From positions 1 through 60,306 of the forward strand of contig NZ_LXIE01000028.1 in assembly GCF_001641085.1 (NCBI RefSeq): a DNA stretch of 60,306 bases. The letters are read 5' to 3'. Below are positions 8,387 to 16,557 of the stretch, piece by piece. Position 1 is the stretch's first letter, and every line of letters starts with the position of its first letter. Source of the DNA: Aequorivita soesokkakensis. GTDB taxonomy: Bacteria; Bacteroidota; Bacteroidia; Flavobacteriales; Flavobacteriaceae. The notes under the pieces were generated by a model. That model had not been told where the DNA came from. It made no database searches and saw only the letters and a program-made list of their open reading frames with translations. Both the position numbers and the translations under genes were made by a program.

Positions 8387-8404
8387 TTGAAAATTGAGCA
8401 TTGA
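8385..8404. repeat. Right inverted repeat of four-helix-bundle cassette 2
   Basis: AATTGAAAATTG (8385-8396) and ATTGAGCA (8393-8400) are reverse complements of words in the left repeat. The repeat overlaps the stop codon of the small gene, and the paaD TTG start lies just past it. Confidence 0.7.
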
Positions 8405-8407
8405 TAA

Positions 8408-8908
8408 TTGTTAGTTGAAAATTTAAATATCGAAACACATTTAATCCCAGTTCTGAAAACCGTTTCAGACCCTGAGATTCCTGTGCTTTCGGTTTTGGAT
8501 CTCGGTGTAATTCGCGAAGCTGTTGAAGAAAATGGAATCGTTCATATAAAATTAACGCCAACCTATTCCGGTTGCCCAGCGATGGATGTTATTGGTGATG
8601 ATTTGAAAAAAGCCTTTTCTGAAATAGGAAAAAAAGCGGAAGTTGAATTAATCCTTTCCCCAGCTTGGAGCACCGATTGGATTTCAGAAGAAGGACTTCA
8701 GAAAATGGAGAAATACGGAATTGCTCGTCCTCTTTCAGAATCGAATGATAAAGACGTTTTGCTCGGCGACAAAAAGTTAGTAAAATGCCCGCAATGTGGA
8801 AGTACAAATACACATCTAGTTAGTCAGTTTGGTTCAACGGCGTGTAAAGCGATTTTTAAATGCGACGATTGCCAAGAACCATTTGATTACTTTAAATGTT
8901 TGAAATAA
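8408..8908 (+). CDS. paaD: Phenylacetate-CoA oxygenase maturation protein PaaD
   Basis: PaaD-type SUF-associated (DUF59) proteins help to assemble the iron centres of the epoxidase. Residues 10-100 form the DUF59 domain (DPEIPVLSVLDLGVIREA, PTYSGCPAMDVI). The C-terminus carries a metal-binding segment with CPQCGS and CDDCQEP. The length of 166 residues is normal. The likely start is TTG 8408, just past the end of the cassette-2 repeat; no good ATG exists, so the insertion may have replaced the original initiation region. Confidence 0.93.
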   Translation: MLVENLNIETHLIPVLKTVSDPEIPVLSVLDLGVIREAVEENGIVHIKLTPTYSGCPAMDVIGDDLKKAFSEIGKKAEVELILSPAWSTDWISEEGLQKMEKYGIARPLSESNDKDVLLGDKKLVKCPQCGSTNTHLVSQFGSTACKAIFKCDDCQEPFDYFKCLK

Positions 8909-8915
8909 ATATGAA

Positions 8916-8943
8916 ATGTCACCCTGAGCGCAGTCGAAGGGTC
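8916..8943. repeat. REP-like palindrome, intergenic copy (paaD-paaG)
   Basis: CCCTGAGCGCAGTCGAAGGG (8922-8941) with core GAGCGCAGTCGA at 8926-8937 lies between paaD and paaG. The same core occurs at 10703, 19681 and 46231. Confidence 0.8.
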
Positions 8944-8960
8944 TTTAAAAGATATAAAAA

Positions 8961-9743
8961 TTGAACAAATCTATAATAGTCTCAATAGAAAATAAAGTAG
9001 CAATCTTAACCTTAAACAGGCCAGAGGTTTTTAACAGTTTCAACCGTGAAATGGCACTCTTGCTTCAAAACGAATTGGATGCCTGCGAAAAAAATCCTGA
9101 AGTTCGGGCAATCGTAATCACCGGAAACGGAAAGGCTTTCTGCGCCGGGCAGGATTTAAAGGAAGTAACTTCGCCAGAGTTAAACCCCGGTTTCAAAAAA
9201 ATTCTTGAGGAACATTACAACCCTATTATTTCGCGAATTCGAAATATTGAAAAACCAATTATTGGAGCAATCAATGGAGTTGCCGCAGGAGCTGGAGCAA
9301 ATATTGCTTTAGCTTGCGATATTGTAATTGCTTCGGAAAATGCCAGTTTTATTCAAGCTTTCAGTAAAATTGGATTGGTTCCGGACAGTGCTGGTACTTT
9401 CTTTTTGCCACGATTGATTGGTTTTCAAAAAGCTTCCGCTTTAATGATGATCGGCGATAAAGTTTCTGCACAAGAGGCTGAAAAATTAGGAATGGTTTAC
9501 AAAGTTGTTTCTTCAGAAAACTTTTCGGAAGAGGTGAATAATATTGCAAACACACTTGCAAATATGCCGACGAAAGCATTGGGATTGACGAAGCGTTTAC
9601 TAAACAATTCCTTAGAAAATTCTTTGGAAGAACAATTGAATTTGGAAAGCAAACTTCAAATAGAATCCGCCCAAAGTGAAGATTATGCAGAAGGCGTTGA
9701 TGCATTTGTAAATAAAAGAAAACCGAATTTTAAAGGGAAATAA
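8961..9743 (+). CDS. paaG: Ring 1,2-epoxyphenylacetyl-CoA isomerase PaaG
   Basis: A crotonase-fold enzyme, 260 residues, that isomerises the ring epoxide to oxepin-CoA. The oxyanion-hole segments are GKAFCAGQDLKEV (about 55-67) and INGVAAGAGANIALACD (about 98-114). GLVPDSAGTFFLPRLIG places Asp at the PaaG-type catalytic position where hydratases have Glu. The start is TTG 8961; there is no upstream ATG in frame. It follows paaD after a REP-like palindrome and precedes a solo repeat element in front of paaH. The substrate assignment is supported by both motif and context. Confidence 0.9.
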   Translation: MNKSIIVSIENKVAILTLNRPEVFNSFNREMALLLQNELDACEKNPEVRAIVITGNGKAFCAGQDLKEVTSPELNPGFKKILEEHYNPIISRIRNIEKPIIGAINGVAAGAGANIALACDIVIASENASFIQAFSKIGLVPDSAGTFFLPRLIGFQKASALMMIGDKVSAQEAEKLGMVYKVVSSENFSEEVNNIANTLANMPTKALGLTKRLLNNSLENSLEEQLNLESKLQIESAQSEDYAEGVDAFVNKRKPNFKGK

Positions 9744-9744
9744 A

Positions 9745-9831
9745 AAACCGAAAAATGTAAAACCGAAAAATGTAAAATATTAAAATGTTTTTAATGGCGC
9801 TTTTAACTTTTGCATTTATCATTTAAAAATT
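9745..9831. repeat. Solo repeat element without a gene (paaG-paaH)
   Basis: This gap holds AAACCGAAAAATGTAAAA words and ends in TTTATCATTTAAAAATT directly before the paaH ATG. The same vocabulary and the same right end occur after cassette 3 (12711-12785). The TTTATCATTTAAAA end also precedes paaY (17767-17783). I read it as a cassette end or remnant lacking the four-helix-bundle gene. Confidence 0.65.
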
Positions 9832-11010
9832 ATGATTAAAAACGTTGGAATTATAGGGAGCGGAACCATGGGTGCTGGTATTGCACAAGTAGCCGCCAAG
9901 GCTGGATGTTTCGTAAAACTATACGATACCAAAACCGAAGCTTTGGAAAATGCCAAAACTGATTTGGAAAAAATAATGGACCGTTTGGTTGAAAAAGGAA
10001 AAATCGATTCCGAAGAAAAAGAGCGTGTCCAAAACAACATAAAATACGTCAATTCACTAAAAGAATTGAAAGATTCAGATTTGACGATTGAAGCTATAGT
10101 TGAAAATCTCGACATCAAGAAAAACGTGTTTTCAACACTTGAAAAATTTGTGAGCGATGATTGTATTATTGCCTCAAATACTTCGTCGTTGTCAATAGCT
10201 TCCATTGCTTCTTCATTACAAAAACCAGAGCGTTGTATTGGTATTCACTTTTTCAACCCCGCACCGTTAATGAAATTGGTTGAGGTTATTCCCGCAATTC
10301 AGACTTCCGAAGAAACTTTAAATACATCCGTAAAAACAATTAAAGATTGGGGAAAAACGGTTGCCGTTGCAAAAGATACGCCCGGATTTATAGTGAATCG
10401 TGTTGCACGCCCTTTTTACGGTGAAGCGCTGCGAATTTATGAAGAAGGTATGGCTTCGTTTTCAGAAATAGATTCGGCAATGAAAGAAATTGGAGGTTTC
10501 AGAATGGGCCCTTTCGAACTGATGGATTTTATAGGGAACGATGTAAATTACACCGTTACCGAAACCGTTTTTGAAGCATTTTATTTCGATCCGCGCTACA
10601 AACCTTCCTTCACCCAAAAGCGTTTTGCCGAAGCAGGTTATTTGGGAAGAAAAAGTGGAAAAGGTTATTATGATTATTCTGAAAACGGAGAATTGTCAGT
10701 TCGAGCGCAGTCGAGAACGTCTTCGAAAGAAAATGTTGCTGCTGAAAATATTTTCGAAAGAATACTCGTAACGCTAATAAACGAAGCTGCCGACGCACTT
10801 TTTTGGAACATAGCTTCCGCAGAAGATATAGACAACGCAATGACCAAAGGCGTAAATTATCCAAAAGGTCTTTTGACTTGGGCTGATGAAAAAAGAATAA
10901 ATTGGTGTGTTTCAAAAATGGACGAACTTTACGATGAATATCACGAAGACCGTTACCGTTGTTCTCCTTTATTAAGAAAGATGAATCGAGAAAATAAAAC
11001 TTTCTTTTAA
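9832..11010 (+). CDS. paaH: 3-hydroxyadipyl-CoA / 3-hydroxyacyl-CoA dehydrogenase PaaH
   Basis: An NAD-dependent enzyme that oxidises the 3-hydroxyadipyl-CoA intermediate of phenylacetate breakdown. The N-terminal Rossmann motif IIGSGTMGAG lies at residues 7-16 and the catalytic HFFNPAP near 138-144. The helical C-terminal domain includes DTPGFIVNRVARP and GPFELMDFIGNDV. Residues 290-295 (V-R-A-Q-S-R) and their surroundings are encoded by an interspersed palindrome (core 10703-10714) that sits in frame in the linker between the two halves of the helical region; this appears to be an expressed repeat insertion. The next gene, paaI, starts on the base after the stop. The family is certain, and the substrate comes from context. 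Confidence 0.92.
   Translation: MIKNVGIIGSGTMGAGIAQVAAKAGCFVKLYDTKTEALENAKTDLEKIMDRLVEKGKIDSEEKERVQNNIKYVNSLKELKDSDLTIEAIVENLDIKKNVFSTLEKFVSDDCIIASNTSSLSIASIASSLQKPERCIGIHFFNPAPLMKLVEVIPAIQTSEETLNTSVKTIKDWGKTVAVAKDTPGFIVNRVARPFYGEALRIYEEGMASFSEIDSAMKEIGGFRMGPFELMDFIGNDVNYTVTETVFEAFYFDPRYKPSFTQKRFAEAGYLGRKSGKGYYDYSENGELSVRAQSRTSSKENVAAENIFERILVTLINEAADALFWNIASAEDIDNAMTKGVNYPKGLLTWADEKRINWCVSKMDELYDEYHEDRYRCSPLLRKMNRENKTFF
10698..10718. repeat. REP-like repeat inside the paaH coding sequence
   Basis: The core GAGCGCAGTCGA at 10703-10714 is flanked by TTC and GA as in the intergenic copies. It is read in the frame that gives R-A-Q-S-R (residues 291-295 of PaaH) without a stop. Confidence 0.8.
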
Positions 11011-11418
11011 ATGCTGGAAGCTAAAAAAATACCAGTAAAAATGCTCAGCCAGGACGCTTTCAGTTCTTGGCTCGGTATCGAAATATTGGAAGTTGAAAAA
11101 GGAAGGTGCAAGGTAGCAATGACCGTCCGCAAAGAGATGCTTAACAGTATGAACAAAGCCCACGGAGGGATAAGTTATAGTTTGGCAGATACCGCTTTCG
11201 GCTTTGCAGCGAATACCCACGGAAAGTATGCGGTTTCTATTGAAACTTCAATAAATCATATTGAAGCGTTGAACGAGGGTGATTATTTAACAGCAGAATC
11301 TGTAATTGAAAAAGTAAATAACAAACTCGGTTTTAATATCGTTGAAGTAAAACGCGGCGATGAATTGGTCGCGCTTTTTAAAGGTGTTGTTTATAGAACC
11401 AGCAAGGATTGGGAATAA
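11011..11418 (+). CDS. paaI: Hydroxyphenylacetyl-CoA thioesterase PaaI
   Basis: A hot-dog-fold thioesterase of 135 residues that releases CoA from dead-end phenylacetyl-CoA derivatives. The segment NSMNKAHGGISYSLADTAFGFAAN carries the conserved HGG and the catalytic Asp of the PaaI family. The ATG follows the paaH stop codon with no spacing, which indicates translational coupling. It is cytoplasmic. E. coli PaaI is of similar length. Confidence 0.93.
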   Translation: MLEAKKIPVKMLSQDAFSSWLGIEILEVEKGRCKVAMTVRKEMLNSMNKAHGGISYSLADTAFGFAANTHGKYAVSIETSINHIEALNEGDYLTAESVIEKVNNKLGFNIVEVKRGDELVALFKGVVYRTSKDWE

Positions 11419-11456
11419 TTTGAATTAATATAAATCTAACGAATACAGGATAAATT

Positions 11457-12317
11457 ATGAAATGGCAAGGCAGAAGACAAAGCGGCAACTTAGACGACCG
11501 ACGTGGAATGAGTAAAGGCAAATTGGCCGCAGGTGGCGGAATTGTGGTAACATTGATAGTGCTAGCGCTAAATTTTTTCGGAGGAGAAACAGGACAACAA
11601 CTTGCGCCAATTGTAGAACAATTGGGCAACAGTCAAGGGACTCAGCAAACAGAGCAAAGAGAACTTACTGCCCAAGAAAAGGAAATGGGGAATTTCATGG
11701 CTACCGTTTTAGCTGATACCGAAGATGTTTGGAGCCAAATTTTTAGGCAAAACAATATTGGTGAATACGAAAAACCTACAATGGTTTTGTTTACTGATGC
11801 AGTAAGTACTGGGTGTGGAAATGCAACTTCAGCCTCCGGACCTTTTTATTGTCCCGCAGACCATAAATTGTACATGGATTTAGCATTTTTTGATGAATTG
11901 AAAACCCGTTTTGGAGCAAAAGGAGGTGATTTTGCAATTGCGTATGTTACGGCCCACGAAATTGGCCACCACGTTCAAACCTTATTGGGCACTTCCCAAA
12001 AAGTAACACAGTTACAGCGCCAAAGCAATAAAACTGAAGGGAATAGGCTTTCTGTAGCTTTGGAACTTCAAGCCGATTTTTATGCAGGGCTTTGGGCGCA
12101 TTATAACCAAGAATATTTAGAAGAAGGCGATATTGAAGAAGCTTTGAGTGCCGCCAACGCTGTTGGTGATGATGCCATTCAGAAAAGAATGCAAGGTAGT
12201 GTTGTGCCTGATAGTTTTACACACGGAAGCTCCGAGCAACGAATGAAATGGTTTATGAGAGGCTATAAAACTGGCGATATTAAGCAAGGCGATACCTTTT
12301 CGGAAATTTTAAATTAG
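11457..12317 (+). CDS. ypfJ: Neutral zinc metallopeptidase (YpfJ family)
   Basis: A 286-residue protein with the family N-terminus (MKWQGRRQSGNLDDRRG), a single membrane segment around residues 27-42, and a zinc-peptidase motif HEIGHH at 167-172. A downstream ELQADFYAG is expected to hold the third zinc ligand region. It is predicted to be anchored in the cytoplasmic membrane with the peptidase domain outside. It has no known link to phenylacetate metabolism, yet it lies inside the paa operon on the same strand with a 38-base gap. Its presence there may reflect insertion together with the following cassette. The substrate is unknown. Confidence 0.9.
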   Translation: MKWQGRRQSGNLDDRRGMSKGKLAAGGGIVVTLIVLALNFFGGETGQQLAPIVEQLGNSQGTQQTEQRELTAQEKEMGNFMATVLADTEDVWSQIFRQNNIGEYEKPTMVLFTDAVSTGCGNATSASGPFYCPADHKLYMDLAFFDELKTRFGAKGGDFAIAYVTAHEIGHHVQTLLGTSQKVTQLQRQSNKTEGNRLSVALELQADFYAGLWAHYNQEYLEEGDIEEALSAANAVGDDAIQKRMQGSVVPDSFTHGSSEQRMKWFMRGYKTGDIKQGDTFSEILN

Positions 12318-12321
12318 ATAT

Positions 12322-12357
12322 AAAATGTAAAACTGAAAAATTTAAAATTCTAAAGTG
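12322..12357. repeat. Left repeat of four-helix-bundle cassette 3
   Basis: The stretch AAAATGTAAAACTGAAAAAT onward recurs as a direct repeat of about 40 bp at 12711-12750, right after the small gene. The GTG start of that gene lies at the end of this left copy. Confidence 0.65.
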
Positions 12358-12720
12358 AAAAGTGAAAATAAATATAATTTACAAGACCGGTTGGTTAAGT
12401 TTTCAGCCAATATAATTTTGAATATTGGGATGCTTAAGAAAAATTTTGCAACTGAGCATTTAACCAAACAATTGATTCGTTCTGTAACATCAGCTGCACT
12501 TAATTATGGTGAGGCGCAAGGCGCAGAATCAAAAAAAGATTTTGTTCATAAAATGAAATTGGTCTTAAAAGAATTGCGAGAATCACAAGTTAACTTACAG
12601 ATTTTAAAAGAAGCAGATTTAATAAATCAAAGGGAAGAATTTATTTTTATAGAAAACGAATGCAAAGAACTTGTTGCAATATTCACAGCAAGTATTAAAA
12701 CTACAAAACAGAAAATGTAA
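12355..12720 (+). CDS. Four-helix bundle protein (S23/IVP family), cassette 3
   Basis: A 121-residue helical protein of the same subfamily as cassettes 1 and 2: LTKQLIRSVTSAALNYGEAQGAESKKDF near residues 41-68, then VLKELRESQVNLQIL. The GTG at 12355 opens the reading frame, and the last codons lie at the beginning of the right-hand repeat. It separates the peptidase gene from paaJ. The two sides carry a direct repeat of about 40 bp, and the right side adds an inverted arm (12728-12738 against 12762-12772). Its function is unknown. Confidence 0.85.
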   Translation: MKSENKYNLQDRLVKFSANIILNIGMLKKNFATEHLTKQLIRSVTSAALNYGEAQGAESKKDFVHKMKLVLKELRESQVNLQILKEADLINQREEFIFIENECKELVAIFTASIKTTKQKM

Positions 12721-12785
12721 AACCGATAAATGTAAAATTTTAAAGTTAAAGGCACTTTTACATTTTACATTTATCATTTAAAATT
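12711..12785. repeat. Right repeat of four-helix-bundle cassette 3, with internal palindrome
   Basis: It holds AAATGTAAAAT (12728-12738) and its exact reverse complement ATTTTACATTT (12762-12772). It then ends in TTTATCATTTAAAATTT, running into the paaJ TTG. It resembles the solo element at 9745-9831 along most of its length. Confidence 0.75.
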
Positions 12786-13997
12786 TTGACTTTGAAAAAC
12801 GCATACATAATTGACGGAATAAGAACACCCATAGGAAGCTATCAAGGAACGTTAAGCGCTGTAAGAACAGACGATTTGGCTGCTTTGGTAATTGCTGAAA
12901 TAGTAAAAAGAAATCCAAACATCCCTAAAGAAGCCTATGATGATGTAATCCTTGGTTGCGCAAACCAAGCTGGGGAAGACAATAGAAACGTTGCGCGAAT
13001 GGCTTCCCTGTTGGCAGGTTTGCCAGTAACCGTTCCAGGAGAAACTGTAAACAGACTTTGCAGCAGCGGACTTTCGGCAATAATCCACGCAAATCGCGCG
13101 ATTAAAGCTGGCGATGGTGATTTATTTATTTCTGGAGGAGTTGAAAATATGACGCGCGGGCCATACGTAATTGCAAAACCATCTTCCGCTTTTGGAACCG
13201 ATGCTAAAATGTACGATTCCAGTTTTGGTTGGCGTTTTGTAAACCCAAAAATGGCCGAAATGTACGGCACTGATGGAATGGGAAATACGGCTGAAAATCT
13301 AGTTGAAAAGCATAAAATAAATCGTGAAGACCAAGATGCATTTGCGTATCATTCGCAAATGAAAGCTGCTAAAGCGCAAGAAAATGGTCGTTTGTCAAAA
13401 GAAATCGTTGCCGTAGAAATTCCACAGCGGAAAAAAGATCCGATTATTTTTAAAGATGACGAATTTATTCGTCCTGAAACCACCAAAGAAGTGTTGGCAA
13501 AATTACGCCCAGCTTTCAAAAAGGATGGCAGCGTAACCGCCGGAAATTCCTCGGGATTGAATGACGGTGCCGCCGCAACAATTATCGCTTCGGAAGATGC
13601 AGTAAAGAAGTACAATTTAAAACCGATTGCAAAAATTGTTTCTTCCGCAGTAGTAGGTGTAGAGCCTCGAATTATGGGCATCGGTCCCGTTGCGGCTTCA
13701 AATAAAGCTTTGGAAAAAGCAGGTTTGAAAATGGAAGATATGGACGTGATTGAATTGAACGAAGCCTTCGCTTCGCAAGCGTTAGCGTGCATTCGCGAAT
13801 GGGGATTGAAAGATGACGATCCACGCATCAATCCAAACGGCGGTTCTATTGCCATTGGGCATCCGCTCGGGGTTACCGGGACGCGAATCGCTTATTCCGC
13901 AGCTTTGGAACTTCAACTTCAAAATAAAAAATACGCTTTAATCACCATGTGTGTGGGCGTTGGCCAAGGATATGCCGCTATCATTGAGCGAGTTTAA
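12786..13997 (+). CDS. paaJ: 3-oxoadipyl-CoA thiolase PaaJ
   Basis: A thiolase of 403 residues that cleaves 3-oxoadipyl-CoA to succinyl-CoA and acetyl-CoA; in PaaJ-type enzymes it also acts on the first ring-cleavage product. The nucleophile is C92 in NRLCSSGLSAI. The second active-site blocks NPNGGSIAIGHPLG and CVGVGQG lie near the C-terminus. The start is TTG 12786 (or TTG 12792), directly joined to the cassette-3 right repeat. A plain acetyl-CoA acetyltransferase could not be told apart by motif, but position between paaI and paaZ supports PaaJ. Confidence 0.9.
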   Translation: MTLKNAYIIDGIRTPIGSYQGTLSAVRTDDLAALVIAEIVKRNPNIPKEAYDDVILGCANQAGEDNRNVARMASLLAGLPVTVPGETVNRLCSSGLSAIIHANRAIKAGDGDLFISGGVENMTRGPYVIAKPSSAFGTDAKMYDSSFGWRFVNPKMAEMYGTDGMGNTAENLVEKHKINREDQDAFAYHSQMKAAKAQENGRLSKEIVAVEIPQRKKDPIIFKDDEFIRPETTKEVLAKLRPAFKKDGSVTAGNSSGLNDGAAATIIASEDAVKKYNLKPIAKIVSSAVVGVEPRIMGIGPVAASNKALEKAGLKMEDMDVIELNEAFASQALACIREWGLKDDDPRINPNGGSIAIGHPLGVTGTRIAYSAALELQLQNKKYALITMCVGVGQGYAAIIERV

Positions 13998-14041
13998 AAA
14001 ATTGTTTTCCGCTTCATTGCGGATTGCTTAAAAATTTAAAA

Positions 14042-16540
14042 ATGAAAAAATTACATAATTACGTCACGGGACAATGGCTTGAAGGAAACGGCGAAGGCGT
14101 GCCAATGCACGACGCCATTACTGGTGAAATCATTGCCCTTTCAGATACAGAAGGACTTGATTTTGCTGAAATCCTGCAATACGGAAGAACCAAAGGAGGC
14201 GAAGTACTTAGAAAGATGACCTTTCAGGAACGCGGAAATATGCTAAAATCCCTGGCCCTGCATTTGGTTAAAAAGAAAGCCGATTTTTATGAAATAAGTT
14301 ACCGCACTGGCGCAACAAAAGTGGATAGCTGGATTGATATTGAAGGTGGTTTCGGAAATCTTTTTGCCAATGCTTCCCTCAGAAAATTATTCCCAAACCA
14401 ATCCTATCATGTTGAAGGCGAACCTATAGATCTTTCGCGTGGCGGACGGTTTATGGCACATCACATTATGGTACCAAAACGCGGGGTTGGAATTCATATA
14501 AATGCATTCAATTTCCCAGTATGGGGAATGCTTGAAAAATGTGCAGTAAATTGGATGGCGGGCGTTCCCGCCGTTGTAAAACCGGCAACAAACACTTCCT
14601 TTTTGACCGAAGCCGTAGTTCGTGAAATTATTGCTTCAAAAATTTTACCTGAAGGTGCTTTGCAATTGATTACAGGCTCGGCCAGAACTATTCTCGATAG
14701 CGTGGAATCACAGGATGTGGTTACGTTTACGGGTTCTGCAACTACGGGCCAAATGCTTAAAGCGCATAAAAGAATTATTGAAGAAGCAGTTCCATTTACA
14801 ATGGAAGCAGACAGTTTGAACGCCTCCGTTTTAGGCGAAGATGCCGTTCCCGGAACGCCTGAATTTGACCTTTTCATAAAAGAAGTAAGAAATGAAATGA
14901 CGGTGAAGTGCGGACAGAAATGTACCGCAATTCGTCGCGTTATAGTTCCCCAAAATTTAGTTGAAGACGTGCAAATTGCACTTGGAAATGCCCTTTCAAA
15001 AGTGACTATTGGTGACCCCCGTTTAAAGGAAGTGCGAATGGGCTCTTTGGTGAGTTTGGATCAAGTGAAGGAAGTTCGGGAACGCGTTCAAGAATTATCC
15101 AAAACCGCAAGTATTGTTTTCGGCGATTTGGATAAAATAGACGTGATTGGCGCTGATGCCAAAAAAGGTGCTTTCTTGGCTCCAATTTTACTTCGCGAAG
15201 ACAATCCGTTTAAAAATTTATCCGTTCACGAAACCGAAGCTTTTGGTCCTGTCAGTACTATTATGCCTTATAAAAATTTGGACGAAGCAATCACTTTAGC
15301 CCAAATGGGCAAAGGCTCCTTGGTTTCTTCAATTGCGACAAACGATGATAAAATTGCCAAAGAATACGTAATAAATGCCGCTTCCCACCACGGAAGGATT
15401 TTAGTTCTAAACCGTGAAAGCGCTGAAGAAAGTACAGGTCACGGTTCACCTTTACCAAGTTTGGTCCATGGAGGTCCGGGCCGCGCCGGCGGAGGCGAGG
15501 AAATGGGCGGTGTGCGTGGTATTAAACATTATATGCAGCGAACAGCCATTCAAGGTTCACCGACAACTTTAACGGAAATCACAGGAATTTATCAAGCGAA
15601 TGCAAAATATAAAGAGGCAGAACAGCATCCATTTAAATACCATTGGGAAGACATCGAGCCTGGAATGTCGTTAAAAACGCATAATCGCACGCTTACCGAT
15701 ACCGATATAATCAATTTTGCCAATCTAACTTGGGACCATTTTTATGCCCACACAGACATCACTTCTCTGGACGGCAGTATTTTTGAAAAGCGAACCGCCC
15801 ACGGATATTTTATAATCGCCGCAGCGGCCGGGCTTTTCGTTTATCCGAACAAAGGTCCGGTAGCGGCGAATTACGGTTTGGAAGACTGCCGATTTTTACG
15901 TCCGTTGTATCACAACGACACTATTTATGTGCGATTGACGTGCAAACAAAAAGTGGATCGCGATGTGGCTTCCGCAGAACATCCAAGTGGAATTGTAAAA
16001 TGGTTTGTTGAGGTTTTTGATACTGATGATGAATTGGTTGCCTTGGCTACAATTCTCACAATGGTTCAAAAGAAACAGGAAACTTTTGTTGAAATAACCG
16101 ATGAAAAAATCGAGGAATGCTTGAACAAACTAACCGAAGATACCAAGCCAAAATGGGGCATCATGACGCCCCAGCATATGTTGGAGCACTTGGAGTACAC
16201 CTATAAAATAGCTTCGGGAAAAATTCAGGATTTTGAGGTTGCAACGCCCGAAAAGATTTTGGAAAAAGTCCATGCGAGTCTTTATAACTATGACAAATTT
16301 CCTCGGAACACAAACTTCCCAATGCTCGAAAAGGATACTTTGGATACATTAAAACATCCCGATTTAGCAACCGCTAAAGAGAAATTTCTTGAAGAACGAG
16401 AAGCTTATAAAACCTATTTCAAAGAAAATCCGGACGCCAAATTAAACAATTTGGTTTTTGGTGAAATGAATCGATATGAGTGGTATTTGTTGGAGCGGAA
16501 GCATTTGAACCACCATTTCGAACAATTCGGATTAATATAA
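14042..16540 (+). CDS. paaZ: Oxepin-CoA hydrolase / 3-oxo-5,6-dehydrosuberyl-CoA semialdehyde dehydrogenase PaaZ with extra C-terminal domain
   Basis: A bifunctional ring-opening enzyme of 832 residues. Residues 1 to about 520 form the aldehyde dehydrogenase domain, with the nucleophile C294 in KCGQKCTAIRR. Residues ~545-680 form the MaoC-type hydratase domain (NFANLTWDHFYAHTD, then RTAHGYFIIAAAAGLF). E. coli PaaZ ends there at 681. Here about 150 more residues follow, with MTPQHMLEHLEYTY and a terminal ERKHLNHHFEQFGL. These look like the spaced histidines of a DinB/DUF1569-type helical bundle. I use ATG 14042; the upstream start at 14024 adds six unconserved residues. The enzyme call is secure; the role of the C-terminal domain is unknown. 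Confidence 0.94.
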   Translation: MKKLHNYVTGQWLEGNGEGVPMHDAITGEIIALSDTEGLDFAEILQYGRTKGGEVLRKMTFQERGNMLKSLALHLVKKKADFYEISYRTGATKVDSWIDIEGGFGNLFANASLRKLFPNQSYHVEGEPIDLSRGGRFMAHHIMVPKRGVGIHINAFNFPVWGMLEKCAVNWMAGVPAVVKPATNTSFLTEAVVREIIASKILPEGALQLITGSARTILDSVESQDVVTFTGSATTGQMLKAHKRIIEEAVPFTMEADSLNASVLGEDAVPGTPEFDLFIKEVRNEMTVKCGQKCTAIRRVIVPQNLVEDVQIALGNALSKVTIGDPRLKEVRMGSLVSLDQVKEVRERVQELSKTASIVFGDLDKIDVIGADAKKGAFLAPILLREDNPFKNLSVHETEAFGPVSTIMPYKNLDEAITLAQMGKGSLVSSIATNDDKIAKEYVINAASHHGRILVLNRESAEESTGHGSPLPSLVHGGPGRAGGGEEMGGVRGIKHYMQRTAIQGSPTTLTEITGIYQANAKYKEAEQHPFKYHWEDIEPGMSLKTHNRTLTDTDIINFANLTWDHFYAHTDITSLDGSIFEKRTAHGYFIIAAAAGLFVYPNKGPVAANYGLEDCRFLRPLYHNDTIYVRLTCKQKVDRDVASAEHPSGIVKWFVEVFDTDDELVALATILTMVQKKQETFVEITDEKIEECLNKLTEDTKPKWGIMTPQHMLEHLEYTYKIASGKIQDFEVATPEKILEKVHASLYNYDKFPRNTNFPMLEKDTLDTLKHPDLATAKEKFLEEREAYKTYFKENPDAKLNNLVFGEMNRYEWYLLERKHLNHHFEQFGLI

Positions 16541-16557
16541 ATTTTAAAAACAAAGAA

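Noticed and set aside
16480-16557. Longer start for the PaaF-like protein
   Set aside because: It would overlap the 3' end of paaZ by 61 bases and adds residues without family similarity.
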